This document shows, in pieces, positions 21,201-26,807 of a DNA stretch of 64,000 nucleotides (the stretch's first letter is position 1; each line of letters starts with the position of its first letter). The notes beneath the pieces are model-generated. The model saw only the letters and a program-made list of their open reading frames with translations, was not told the origin of the DNA and did not search any database. A program made the position numbers and the translations under genes. Where the stretch lies: the NCBI RefSeq assembly GCF_014534655.1, contig NZ_JACVVD010000014.1, positions 79,232 to 143,231 of the forward strand. The letters run 5' to 3'. The stretch comes from Paenibacillus sedimenti. GTDB taxonomy: Bacteria; Bacillota; Bacilli; Paenibacillales; NBRC-103111.

Positions 21201-22124
21201 CAAACCAGCGGTTTGGCTGAAGGGACGACGATCCGGTTAGTTATTGCCAAAGCGGAGGATCAGCTCGCGAAAGCTGCTGCCGAGGCTTCCCGTAAACAAA
21301 ACGAAGCATTGAAAATGATTACAGGATCGGTAATCGTTCTTGTGCAGGCTGTAACCGGTGGTAGTGTTACACCAATTTCCCTGTCTGCGAAGAATGCGCT
21401 GCAAGGAGAATTCGCTGAGCTGAAGGGAGGCCTCCCTGATGTCTATCGATATGATGCTGCTTCCCAATCTTGGATTTATGTCCGGAGCCAGAAGAATGCG
21501 GATGGCAAAGGGCTGAAGTTTGATATCAGCACCACCGATTCATATGCCGCGATGATCTTTGCCAACGGCTTTGAAGATATGGTCGGGCACTGGGCCAAGC
21601 AGGATATCGAATGGTTGGCGCGCCGTCTGCTCGTTAACGGCGTATCGACTAAGGAGTTTAGACCTGAAGGTTCCGTAACAAGAGCAGAATTCACTGCCAT
21701 GCTTATAAGAGCACTGGCTATACCGGTATCCGATACCACCAGTGCCGTGCAGTTCACGGATGTGGACCGCGAGGCTTGGTACTATAAGTCAGTTATGGCA
21801 GCTGCCTCGAAAGGTCTCGTAAACGGTTTGGATCCGGGAGTTTTTGCACCGAATGAGACAATCACACGCGAACAAATGGCCGTAATGATCGGCCGGGCTT
21901 ATCAAATTCTCGGTCTTGGCAGCACTTCGACCACGGACACAGCAGCGTTGGATAAATTTGTCGACAGTGGTCACATTCAAGCTTGGGCGAAAGGCGGAGT
22001 TGCTTTGGTACTGAAGGAACGCCTCATGCAGGGCGTAACGGATGAAACCTTCGAGCCGGCAGGCATTACGACCCGCGCGCAAGCCGCGATCGTCATTGGA
22101 AGATTGCTGAAGAAGCAGGAGTAA
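12270..22124 (+). CDS. Giant SLH-anchored surface protein with beta-propeller and cadherin-like repeats
   Basis: 3,284 residues from the ATG at 12270 (ACGGAGGT 9 nt upstream; a frame from 12240 lacks such a site). A signal peptide ends near SAASAA. Modules in order: TolB/WD40-like propeller blades (about residues 95-495; repeats of SxDGxYVAF and DVFVYDR), one fibronectin III-like domain (510-590), several carboxypeptidase-regulatory-like domains (about 800-970), a DUF11-like domain (1175-1300), an Ig-like domain (1310-1390), a Gly/Ala-rich helical stretch with two flanking Cys (1660-1755), SbsA-like Ig domains (1870-2085), eight cadherin-like beta-sandwich repeats (2090-2865), and three SLH domains (about 3095-3280). 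SLH domains bind pyruvylated wall polysaccharide, so the protein should sit on the cell surface. Role in adhesion or surface coating is inferred. No sortase motif or catalytic motif was seen. Confidence 0.9.
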   Translation: MNRSVRNMWKKGTAILLAIVLILSDLSAASAAELGEQKAVEDPMKSNLMKAVYAALDNPGESASKHSAATAPVTTVAANASLSWNLLSKVDRSLIPTLYYNRDNPELKLSTDGRYIGFNRLDLAADQSQLKQVLSVYDRVTGVTDNVYSAEVPILANQILRFDISGDARYVAFSYAEGIHLPEPRTSVYLFDRETRMLTAITGNTGKRDFDDDTDMVSISADGQYVAFDSNAAGLVPEDTDDLRDVFVYDRESGSIQRISTRVGMKDNDYGDSNAPSISWDGRYIAFQTDAKLVDDDSHDHPDIYVYDREGGNAPFQRVSAGLNGEEADGRSSHPSISDDGQVIAYESEARNLVVDDTNDLKDIFVYDKRSAMTKRVSIGAGGIPFSRDSEQPAISDDGLYVGFQLAYEAVDETDTDSDNDDENDFPKEAYVADVAAQMAERVSVQNAPYRLVNPSMGPVVGRGGSLVVYFSEYWAKFDGTDEFKLPGIFIAAKGTVPVWPAGSQLQPSNRTVDSVTLSWQDATDPKGILGYHVYQDGKIIGYVPYGGTGGSFTASGLLPTFEHLFQIEAVNTDYHESYGGPTYKLDAGGGTPGDTLQIGWDAEKTTVMGLPMAGSKLNFFAYGNPGKQITGELTYKTWKDDSTEETHKLPLTLTERAASPGKYEAVWGMAENTSEITSLTMKMTDPESPGTVTEKQAFDLPVQVTGTAVIAFDNPGSGSLKDGILSLSSGQYGEQVTILTGDDPVSLEGLVPDKDYTIVLRSPDFRHIWAKQEQLKVGAGRKKSFTLAIEQPAKLRFQVIDQTGQPAANVQMQLFDEEQNYLGMTYTRSDGWTDWEEGLKVGTTIVAKVDIGDRLVEPVPDQRVKLIPGANEPKVILKAPGEGVLEGVVTAPNGSPVKNAFITATQMFRGKPIVRNTRTNLDGAYRLSLLEGEAKLELYESAYHYSAGGIVTAQIAEGQTTKLNIPVRQPSTGVINLEVRLKYLEDSDFGEPVNLEQLGFHTVIESKFGHMPGGYMSGYFSNAYHFGGLPGQKVSVCVTSSKPAIMTVCDEVTLDENSNATAKLFFEEKGGRIQGKLAKTDHRWINGRIYKLVGGSKTSSRYVGDDDFSEDGTFDINVPEPGTYLMELARRPVGDQVDYEYANVQFTVADKQILPIGTVTFGGKKYFSNYAGNHYDALSSRVLPGGTVSFRAGFNNRNDSEATGVSLIFDIPEGMTPVKDAGGRIVISGAATEGDARLEGQSLIVPIGTLAKKQSGTIGFQVKVDPAFNQRSLKTSAIIRAKIGTEQVEETIGSIQLDVPLVTLEVPERVFSPIVKLSGVAPSGSTVKVYDGKALIGSAPAAVSGVWSLEAELNDLGDPSTHALRAETEAGGVTLQSPVSYISYDTKKPRLLEVAMSQAPDGRWVTLNTREGISRLAYTVRPGNPFQFDLKFDKPDEVENVYIYLDGQTGDPIKAVRDGNFFHAVTPTGRGALGDIYVDYDTKPEPFVNDGRYPSLEEVRQSLPPTMHDFKLEVKSPFELKNGKYSGTVQFIFPQLKDLKATVTLTIGLNSGYKATKEELEMAERSGLPILNATFGATETEDGFKTVSKGHIPMNVLFPNGVPEGLTASLAAGDVQTFDDPVLTDVTTETFVQFGPGGEEFGKINGIKKQYSDTMGFAEKVMKITGRVESFGMDCIAELPKTVKQAGHALKSLVVGEVTKFGLGAWTAAMGLTGPGAIAAAGATAVAGQQIDNYVDSQIDAIGTGYNQCLDEEVDEKKLKRKKIARPRWIYDPSGYIYEAVPTNRLSGVKATVLYKDPVSQEWTVWDAGPYEQVNPHNTDDQGKYGWDVPEGKWKVVWEKEGYETKTSAELDVPPPHTEVNAGLVSWESPKVQTVTGVTYGGGGYMDIQFSKYVKVPSNIQAQAVTVTGPDGQEVEGTLSFVKPELNPADPAGQETLSTTLRFTPKDASALKVGSDYALKVKANLFQSYAGVWMREGHAGRFTVSLRDEAGPVPTSATVDEGGMILSLTFNEPLGAAIDASKIDLNGNAEAIASVVRSAAAGGNHTLLISLTEPLPAGETTLKVLGGAATDAAGNVSSEQELKVSRQAAGTNSKLSALSIAGGVLSPDFDPERLSYTVKVSQTAEDIQVTAVTADSKAKLTVDGVEAVSGTAKSVRVPDKGDIAIRVTAEDGQTVREYTIEVKREANPPSTDATLSALTLSSGTLTPAFHRSTTAYSVELPVGTTELGVTAAVYDAKSKLTIGGAAAESGVTKVVTIPNDKTIRVAVESEAGATKEYTIEVKHPVLSENNELRALTLSNGTLTPAFNPATTAYSVELPTGTTELGVTAAVYDAKSKLTIGGVVAVSGVEKIVTIPNDKTIRVIVEAESGATKEYTIEVKHPVVSENNDLRTLALSNGTLTPAFNPATTAYSVELPAGTTDLGVTAAVYDAKSKLTIGGAAAVSGVSKIVTIPNDKIIRVVVESESGATKEYTIEVKHPVLSENNDLRALTLSNGTLTPAFNPATTAYSVELPTGTTELGVTAAVYDAKSKLTIGGVVAVSGVEKIVTIPNDKTIRVVVESESGATKEYTIEVKHPVVSENNDLRTLALSNGTLTPAFNPATTAYSVELPAGTTDLGVTATVYDAKSKLTIGGAAAVSGVSKIVTIPNDKIIRVVVEAESGATKEYTIEVKHPVLSENNDLRALTLSNGTLTPAFNPATTAYSVELPTGTTELGVTAAVYDAKSKLTIGGAAAESGVAKIVTIPNDKIIRLVVESESGATKEYTIEVKHPFGNNNLRALTLSNGTLTPAFNPATTAYSVELPTGTTELGVTAAVYDAKSKLTIGGAAAVSGVSKIVTIPNDKIIRLVVESESGATNEYTIQVSYTSNNDPDSPDTSPGSAPAPAAKDPLNLGETAVKEKKKASSGGTALVIDIGKDAVTEALKDGKKSKELYVEANEPLDEIILQLPIDALHQLESAQAVLLVKTQLMNVRLNAAALQTSGLAEGTTIRLVIAKAEDQLAKAAAEASRKQNEALKMITGSVIVLVQAVTGGSVTPISLSAKNALQGEFAELKGGLPDVYRYDAASQSWIYVRSQKNADGKGLKFDISTTDSYAAMIFANGFEDMVGHWAKQDIEWLARRLLVNGVSTKEFRPEGSVTRAEFTAMLIRALAIPVSDTTSAVQFTDVDREAWYYKSVMAAASKGLVNGLDPGVFAPNETITREQMAVMIGRAYQILGLGSTSTTDTAALDKFVDSGHIQAWAKGGVALVLKERLMQGVTDETFEPAGITTRAQAAIVIGRLLKKQE
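18541..20870 (+). repeat. Coding tandem array: eight cadherin-like repeats
   Basis: Each unit is about 97 codons (291 bp) with the frame LSNGTLTPAFNPATTAYSVE ... YDAKSKLTIGG ... TIPNDK ... EYTIEVKHP. Unit 1 (18541-18836) is divergent, unit 2 (about 18840-19130) intermediate, units 3-8 (about 19131-20870) nearly identical in DNA. Units 3 and 5 carry RALTL/GGVVAVSGVEK; units 4 and 6 carry RTLAL/GGAAAVSGVSK, so a 582-bp two-unit block has been duplicated. The linker before unit 8 is two codons shorter. Confidence 0.9.
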
Positions 22125-22146
22125 GAACGGTTTTCAACTCGATTTA

Positions 22147-22180
22147 ATACAAAAGACACCTGGAAAGGTGTCTTTTGTAT
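22147..22180. terminator. Bidirectional terminator
   Basis: A 14-bp perfect stem, ATACAAAAGACACC with GGTGTCTTTTGTAT (22147-22160, 22167-22180), loop TGGAAA. It has T-rich 3' arms on both strands and separates the giant gene from the convergent CHRD gene. Confidence 0.85.
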
Positions 22181-22204
22181 TATGAAAGATCGAGCGGTAT
22201 CATC

Positions 22205-22606
22205 TTACCGGCGAATTTGACCGCGAACTTCTCCGTCCGGATTTTGAATGGTATGGACATTAACGTAGGCGTTGCCATTTTCGATCTCACGGATTAAATC
22301 TCTGATCGTTTTGCCTTCCAGTTGGCCGACTAAATCTTGATTAGTCAAAACACCTCGAACGACTCCTCGTCTTACGGATATGCCAAATTTATTAGGGCCG
22401 AACAGGAAGGCAACTACGGGACCGTTTTGGCCGATTCGTCCCAGATGAATATGGCCTTGCGTGACGCGAGAAATATTTCGGATGACAAGTATGAATCGTA
22501 ATTGCGTACCGCTTCTGTTCAGCTGGAATAATGCATTTCCAGAAGCTATTGTTCTTACTGGAGGTACCTCATTTCGACCGCGTAAGATTGCCCTGAATGT
22601 TTTGAT
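22205..22606 (-). CDS. CHRD-domain protein with no canonical start codon
   Basis: The minus strand holds 133 clean codons that read as one CHRD domain: TFRAILRGRNEVPPVRT at the start, GHIHLGRIGQNGPVVAFLFG in the middle, and NAYVNVHTIQNPDGEVRGQI at the end. The reading frame has no ATG, GTG or TTG before this homology. An AAGGAG lies 11 nt before an ATC (22606-22604) exactly where relatives start with Met-Lys-Thr-Phe, so either ATC is used as a rare start or the start codon was lost. CHRD domains occur in secreted and cytoplasmic bacterial proteins with no agreed role. No signal peptide. The upstream in-frame stop is 33 bp before the ATC. Confidence 0.7.
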   Translation of the reverse strand: MKTFRAILRGRNEVPPVRTIASGNALFQLNRSGTQLRFILVIRNISRVTQGHIHLGRIGQNGPVVAFLFGPNKFGISVRRGVVRGVLTNQDLVGQLEGKTIRDLIREIENGNAYVNVHTIQNPDGEVRGQIRR

Positions 22607-22722
22607 AAGACACCACTCTCCTTCACTAGTATTACTTCTATTTATTCAGTGTTGGTAGGAATGGTTTGTTAATAGGCCTAATAGTAAGAGAAATATACGA
22701 ATTTCTATCTGAGGTTTAGAGG

Positions 22723-23955
22723 TTATCGCAAGGGCATATGATTATTGGATCTGGGGACTGGCTTTTTCAATCGCATTGGCTGCAATGACAGGTACGTGAA
22801 CGAGCGCCAGACCCATTCCATGGGACCATACCGGAAATTGCGCATCCAGAGCGTACTGAATACAATCTGACAGGCGTAAATTGAGATACTCATCAGAATG
22901 GCTGGGATCGTCCCTATCCGATAAAGATGGAACAAGGCAGCCAAGGCGACGCATATGATGGTTTGGCTCAAATAATTGGTCAATGCCATTTGTCCGACAT
23001 AGCCAATGGGGCGAAGTCGGGTGATCCATTGTGAATTCGTCATGAGAAGAAGGAAAGATAAGATATAGAAAATACTCAAGGTAATCCCGCTGAATTGGAC
23101 GAGAACGGTGGTCACAGTTTCATGGCGAAAACCGAAATTGACCTGTTTGGTTAGGAGAACGGCCAAAGCAGATAGTAAGGGAAGATTGACTGCTAAACTA
23201 ATGAACCACATTTTACGGATCGATCGTTTTTTATCGGGAAGATTGGCGAACCAATCCTTTTGTCCGCTAAATACGCCGATCAGAAACATCGCCAGAATAG
23301 CCGGCATGAAAATGGGCTCGAATGGCGCGACAGCAGGGGCTACCATGTTTAATTGGTAATCGATCCACTTCGCATACGTCAGGTTATCAAAGATTTGATC
23401 AACGACGGGGAGGAGTTGCAGTCCTTCATGAATACTATTCTGAGCTTGTTCTGGAGTCGTTATAAAAGCTAGGCCGAACAAACCAAACCATACAGCGACT
23501 AAGCAAACGATCCAGATTAAAATGGTTTTGCTTTTTCTTTTATGAAAAAACAGTAGGAATAAGCCCGTTATTGCATATAAATGCAAGATGTCTCCTGTCC
23601 AAACCAGAAAAAAATGGGCAACTCCGAACAGGGCAAGCGCCGCAATCCTTCTCAAATAAAGTCGTTTGATGTTAAGAGCTTTGGATTCGGCTCTCTTCAT
23701 GAAAATAAAAAATCCAAGTCCGAACAAGAACGAAAAAATAGTAAAAAATTTTCCTTCTACAAACATTCTGATCAAAAGCTCGCCTACACGATCTGTGCCT
23801 GTGTACTCTGAAGGAATGCTGTAAACGCCATACATCCAGCTAGGATAAAAAAACTGCGGTAAATTCATCAATAAAATTCCGAGTAATGCGAATCCTCTCA
23901 GAATATCAATCACAATGTTCCTTTCATTGAATGGAACGGGATTTGCCTTCATCAT
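22723..23955 (-). CDS. DUF418-family membrane protein
   Basis: 410 residues with about ten hydrophobic segments. The N-terminus RNIVIDILRGFALLGILLMN is the signature of the DUF418/YeiB family, and the C-terminal half holds the DUF418 pattern (LRPIGYVGQMALTNYLSQT, then YGPMEWVWRSFTYLSLQP). Family members are acyltransferase-3-like inner-membrane proteins of unknown activity. GAGGTGG precedes the two alternative ATG starts (23955, 23952). The gene is monocistronic on the minus strand, 117 bp downstream of nothing but intergenic DNA that leads to the divergent riboswitch. Confidence 0.85.
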   Translation of the reverse strand: MMKANPVPFNERNIVIDILRGFALLGILLMNLPQFFYPSWMYGVYSIPSEYTGTDRVGELLIRMFVEGKFFTIFSFLFGLGFFIFMKRAESKALNIKRLYLRRIAALALFGVAHFFLVWTGDILHLYAITGLFLLFFHKRKSKTILIWIVCLVAVWFGLFGLAFITTPEQAQNSIHEGLQLLPVVDQIFDNLTYAKWIDYQLNMVAPAVAPFEPIFMPAILAMFLIGVFSGQKDWFANLPDKKRSIRKMWFISLAVNLPLLSALAVLLTKQVNFGFRHETVTTVLVQFSGITLSIFYILSFLLLMTNSQWITRLRPIGYVGQMALTNYLSQTIICVALAALFHLYRIGTIPAILMSISIYACQIVFSTLWMRNFRYGPMEWVWRSFTYLSLQPMRLKKPVPRSNNHMPLR

Positions 23956-24140
23956 TCACGCCACCTCATAAGTAAGATTATACCTTCCACGATACATCCC
24001 AATGGTGAAAGAGGGTATTATGCTTGGGGATAATTCGATGGTATACGTGAGGATAATCGTTACGATTTATGAGAGAATTTACCGTCGACGCTGGAACAAT
24101 AGCCAATTGACGCATTCCAAGCAATTGAGTATGATGAAAA

Positions 24141-24318
24141 TAAGCTTAATTTCCGTTAAGGCGGAAAGCGGGGGAACCAATTAATTGGGGCGAATCATGA
24201 TCCATGTAGGGAACCATCTTTCCCGAGCCCGACAGCTAACCTCGTCAGCATAGGATGGGTCAGTCTGCTTTTTTATGCTATTTTGCATACACGGACCCGT
24301 GTTTACGGGTCTTTTTTT
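24141..24318 (+). ncRNA. c-di-AMP riboswitch (ydaO/yuaA type) with terminator platform
   Basis: The aptamer core is readable: GCTTAAT at 24144-24150, GCGGGGGAACCAA at 24168-24180, GGGGCGAATC at 24186-24195, GTAGGGAACC near 24208, and CCCGACAGCTAACCTCG up to 24244, closed by AGC at 24247-24249. These are the conserved blocks of the ydaO class, which binds cyclic di-AMP. After it come a GGGTC at 24257-24261 that can pair with GACCC at 24294-24298, and a terminator hairpin GACCCGT/ACGGGTC (24294-24311) with seven T. This is a standard transcription-attenuation platform; ligand binding is expected to favour termination. The next gene on this strand starts at 24388. Confidence 0.85.
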
Positions 24319-24387
24319 GCATTTTAGGCTCCATCCCAATGTTACAGATGCTGTCATCTTCATTCGTATCATAAAGGAGGATGAGCC

Positions 24388-24729
24388 ATGAACCAACGTA
24401 TTCAGGCAGAACACGTGCATCAACTTGATCATGATCAGAAGGAAATTCTTCGAAGCCAGTGGACGCCCCAAGAAGGCGAATATATCTTGTTCGCTGACCA
24501 AGAAGAGATGATCTATTATCTGGCTGGAGTTGAGAAACATAAATCACTCCCTTTGTTAAGCGTTGGACAGATGATCGCTTACATCTCGGGCCGTGATGCT
24601 TCGTTTAAGATGCATTTTGATTCCGGTGTATGGCAGGTATCCGTATCGGGTTGTCGTTATAAGGATGCTGAACTTTGCGACGTTCTTTGGGAAGCGATGA
24701 AGAGAATCCTAAGCCATGCAGTTCAATAG
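24388..24729 (+). CDS. Unknown 113-residue protein under riboswitch control
   Basis: I do not recognise this protein as a named family. It has an excellent ribosome site (AAAGGAGGA about 7 nt before the ATG), no signal peptide and no membrane segment. The N-terminal half is polar (residues 1-50); the C-terminal half has LLSVGQMIAYISGRD, an alternating stretch (WQVSVSGCRYKD), and ELCDVLWEAMKRIL as a final helix, suggesting a small alpha/beta fold. It is the only gene between the c-di-AMP riboswitch and the convergent gene at 24757, so it is probably the sole target. A link to osmotic or wall homeostasis is suggested only by what other ydaO riboswitches control. Confidence 0.7.
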   Translation: MNQRIQAEHVHQLDHDQKEILRSQWTPQEGEYILFADQEEMIYYLAGVEKHKSLPLLSVGQMIAYISGRDASFKMHFDSGVWQVSVSGCRYKDAELCDVLWEAMKRILSHAVQ

Positions 24730-24756
24730 CACTTTGGCGTACAGGCGGGTATTCAT

Positions 24757-25572
24757 TTAAGGCACTTGCGCCTTTGCAATCGCAATTATTTCGCTGATTT
24801 TGGTCTCGAGTTTAATGATCTTTTCTTTTTCTTCATTAATTTGGCGCGATAGGGAGATGAGGGGGGCGAGTGAGCTCAGTATACCCTGTGCATCTCCTTT
24901 TTTCACTGCCTGTTTAAACGCACTCCATAGCGGAGTTATGCTAGTTTCGGTGGTTCTAATGGCGCCTTTCTTGGCTTTGATTTGTACGTTGATTGGATCT
25001 ATGTCCGCGAGGGTACCGCGAATCTTTTTCATTGTTTTGGAGGTTTTGTCTTTAGCTTCACGGGATGCTTCTTCTTCGGCTTTGATGTCCATACGAGCCA
25101 GTTGCACAGGGATTCTCAGGGCGTTGGCTTGAAAACGGAGCATGCTGTTAAGGTCCTTGTTTTTCAACAATCTTGCCGCCTCAATCTGCTTATTCAATGC
25201 GGTGTAATGGGAAAATAACGGTTTGTATCGTTCCCTTGCCTGTGTCACTTCCGCTTCTAATTTGGCTAGTTTGGCTGCATCGATTTCTTTGATTTGTTTA
25301 TTGAGTGCGGTTTCTTTCTCTACGTTTTCTTTGTACAGAGCGCTGATTTTGGCATCCCAGTCCTTGTCTTGGTTTTGAAACGTGAGGAATTCATTATATT
25401 GTGATTTGATTTTACTTGCCTGCGACTGAGTGGCGCCTGCGATCGTTTTGTCGAGCGATGATTGCATGGAAGGTGTAATTTCAAGTGAGGCAGCGGCAGA
25501 GACTGTGGCTGGGGCGGCTAGAGCAAGCAGGAATACGGCGAGTAATGCTTTGGAACTTATGAATTTTTTCAA
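24757..25572 (-). CDS. Exported coiled-coil protein of unknown function
   Basis: 271 residues. A signal peptide (LLAVFLLALAAPATVSAA) is followed by a charged, Ala/Lys/Glu-rich chain with long helices at about residues 45-140 and 150-265; heptad-like spacing suggests coiled coils. No Cys, no lipobox and no membrane anchor after the signal, so it should be secreted or held in the wall space. I do not recognise a family. The gene has a consensus promoter (TTGACA-17-TATAGT) and a 130-nt leader containing a terminator-like hairpin. GGAGGAGG precedes the ATG. It converges with the riboswitch-controlled gene and is divergent from relP. Confidence 0.7.
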   Translation of the reverse strand: MKKFISSKALLAVFLLALAAPATVSAAASLEITPSMQSSLDKTIAGATQSQASKIKSQYNEFLTFQNQDKDWDAKISALYKENVEKETALNKQIKEIDAAKLAKLEAEVTQARERYKPLFSHYTALNKQIEAARLLKNKDLNSMLRFQANALRIPVQLARMDIKAEEEASREAKDKTSKTMKKIRGTLADIDPINVQIKAKKGAIRTTETSITPLWSAFKQAVKKGDAQGILSSLAPLISLSRQINEEKEKIIKLETKISEIIAIAKAQVP

Positions 25573-25616
25573 TAGGATCCTCCTCCTAAATGGTTAAATG
25601 TGACGGAATTCACGAC

Positions 25617-25665
25617 AAAAAAAGCACCTGCAAGAAAGGCTGTCAGCCTATTCTTACGGGTGCTT
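25617..25665 (-). terminator. Terminator-like hairpin in the leader of the coiled-coil gene
   Basis: Minus-strand hairpin AAGCACC...GGTGCTT (25665-25659 with 25628-25622) whose interior also pairs (GTAAGA with TCTTGC, AGGCT with AGCCT-like bases), ending in a seven-T run. It lies between the promoter and the start codon, so it looks like an attenuator rather than the end of another gene. Confidence 0.65.
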
Positions 25666-25700
25666 CCGTCGTAAGTCGTCCATATGAATCTATATGTGTA

Positions 25701-25729
25701 ACTATACAAGAGGCCTCTGCGAGTGTCAA
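25701..25729 (-). promoter_or_regulatory. Consensus SigA promoter for the coiled-coil gene
   Basis: On the minus strand TTGACA (25729-25724), 17 bp, TATAGT (25706-25701). The divergent alarmone synthetase gene begins about 115 bp further on. Confidence 0.75.
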
Positions 25730-25842
25730 GAAAGAGTGATGTTCAACGGCGCACGCGAGAAATTTGCACTAGGCTCTGCATGTATTTTAAACTAGTGGTA
25801 GATGGAAAAATAACCATAAAAGATGGGAAAGGCCGATTGCGC

Positions 25843-26601
25843 ATGATGATGAACCAGCTTTCCATTAATCAATTGAAACAGTTTAAACATGATATAACCC
25901 GATTTATGATGATGTATAAATTCGCGCTGGATGAAATGGAAACAAGAATTGAAATTTTAGTCCAGGAATTCGAGATGCTGCATGAATATAACCCGATTGA
26001 GCATACGAAAAGCCGCTTGAAGTCACCGGAAAGTATTGTGAATAAGCTTTATAGAAAAGGTTGCGACATTTCATTCCCCAACATACGAGACAACATAAAA
26101 GATATTGCCGGTTTACGGATCACCTGTTCTTTTATATCGGATATTTACGTAATTAGCGAAATGCTTAAAAATCAAAGCGACTTGAAGGTGCTGGAGGAAA
26201 AGGATTACATCAAGCACCCGAAGCAGAACGGGTACCAGAGCCTTCATCTCATCATTGAAGTGCCGGTTCATATGTCAGATCGAAGGGAACATGTCTGTAT
26301 AGAAGTCCAAATTCGGACGATTGCTATGGATTTCTGGGCGAGCTTGGAACATAAAATTTATTATAAGTTTACCGAAGACAATCGAGCGGTACCGGCGAGA
26401 CTTCTTGAAGAATTAAAACAAGCCGCATATGCCGCTTCTGTTCTGGATCAGCAAATGGAACGGCTGCATAAAGAAATCGAAATCATCAAAGAAGAGCAGT
26501 CGGACATGTACGATGAAAAATTGAACCGAATCATCATTAACAATCAGCAATTTGCTCTACCGCAAGCTTTGCTGGGGCTATTGGATGATACAAAAAAATA
26601 A
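25843..26601 (+). CDS. relP: Small alarmone synthetase (RelP/YwaC type)
   Basis: 252 residues from the ATG at 25843 (a frame from a GTG at 25723 exists but has no family match and overlaps the divergent promoter). It holds the RelA/SpoT synthetase domain only: HNPIEHTK-like YNPIEHTKSRLKSPESIVNK, NIKDIAGLRITCSFISDIY, HPKQNGYQSLHLIIE and EVQIRTIAMDFWASLEHKIY. These resemble B. subtilis YwaC (RelP/SAS2) more than YjbM. There is no HD hydrolase, TGS or ACT domain, so it should make (p)ppGpp from GTP/GDP and ATP and not break it down. In B. subtilis ywaC answers cell-wall stress. A GGGAAAGG stretch lies about 11 nt before the start. Ends in a bidirectional terminator. Confidence 0.9.
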   Translation: MMMNQLSINQLKQFKHDITRFMMMYKFALDEMETRIEILVQEFEMLHEYNPIEHTKSRLKSPESIVNKLYRKGCDISFPNIRDNIKDIAGLRITCSFISDIYVISEMLKNQSDLKVLEEKDYIKHPKQNGYQSLHLIIEVPVHMSDRREHVCIEVQIRTIAMDFWASLEHKIYYKFTEDNRAVPARLLEELKQAAYAASVLDQQMERLHKEIEIIKEEQSDMYDEKLNRIIINNQQFALPQALLGLLDDTKK

Positions 26602-26623
26602 ACGGTCAAGATTCCATGTATGA

Positions 26624-26667
26624 AAAAGCCTCCATTCACACTTCAAAAGTGGTTTTGGAGGTTTTTT
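26624..26667. terminator. Bidirectional terminator after relP
   Basis: AAGCCTCC (26626-26633) pairs with GGAGGTTT (26657-26664); T-run on the plus strand and an A-run that gives a T-run on the minus strand. It also has an internal CACTT/AAGTG stem. Confidence 0.75.
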
Positions 26668-26807
26668 CGTTCTTATTTTGGGGCTGGCTCACTCGGCGTT
26701 ACCCTTATGGGACAGCCTCTAGTTTACGCATAAAAAATGGAACAAGGTCCTTAGCCAAGGTCCTCAGTTCGCTAATAACGACGCTCTGAACGTCTAAATC
26801 GAGCCAG

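Noticed and set aside
24002..24184. A 60-codon plus-strand frame before the riboswitch
   Set aside because: It runs into the aptamer, has no ribosome site and no resemblance to a known protein.
25600..25680. Leader hairpin as a c-di-GMP, preQ1 or Mn2+ riboswitch
   Set aside because: The conserved core bases of these classes are not present; only a hairpin with a T-run can be supported.
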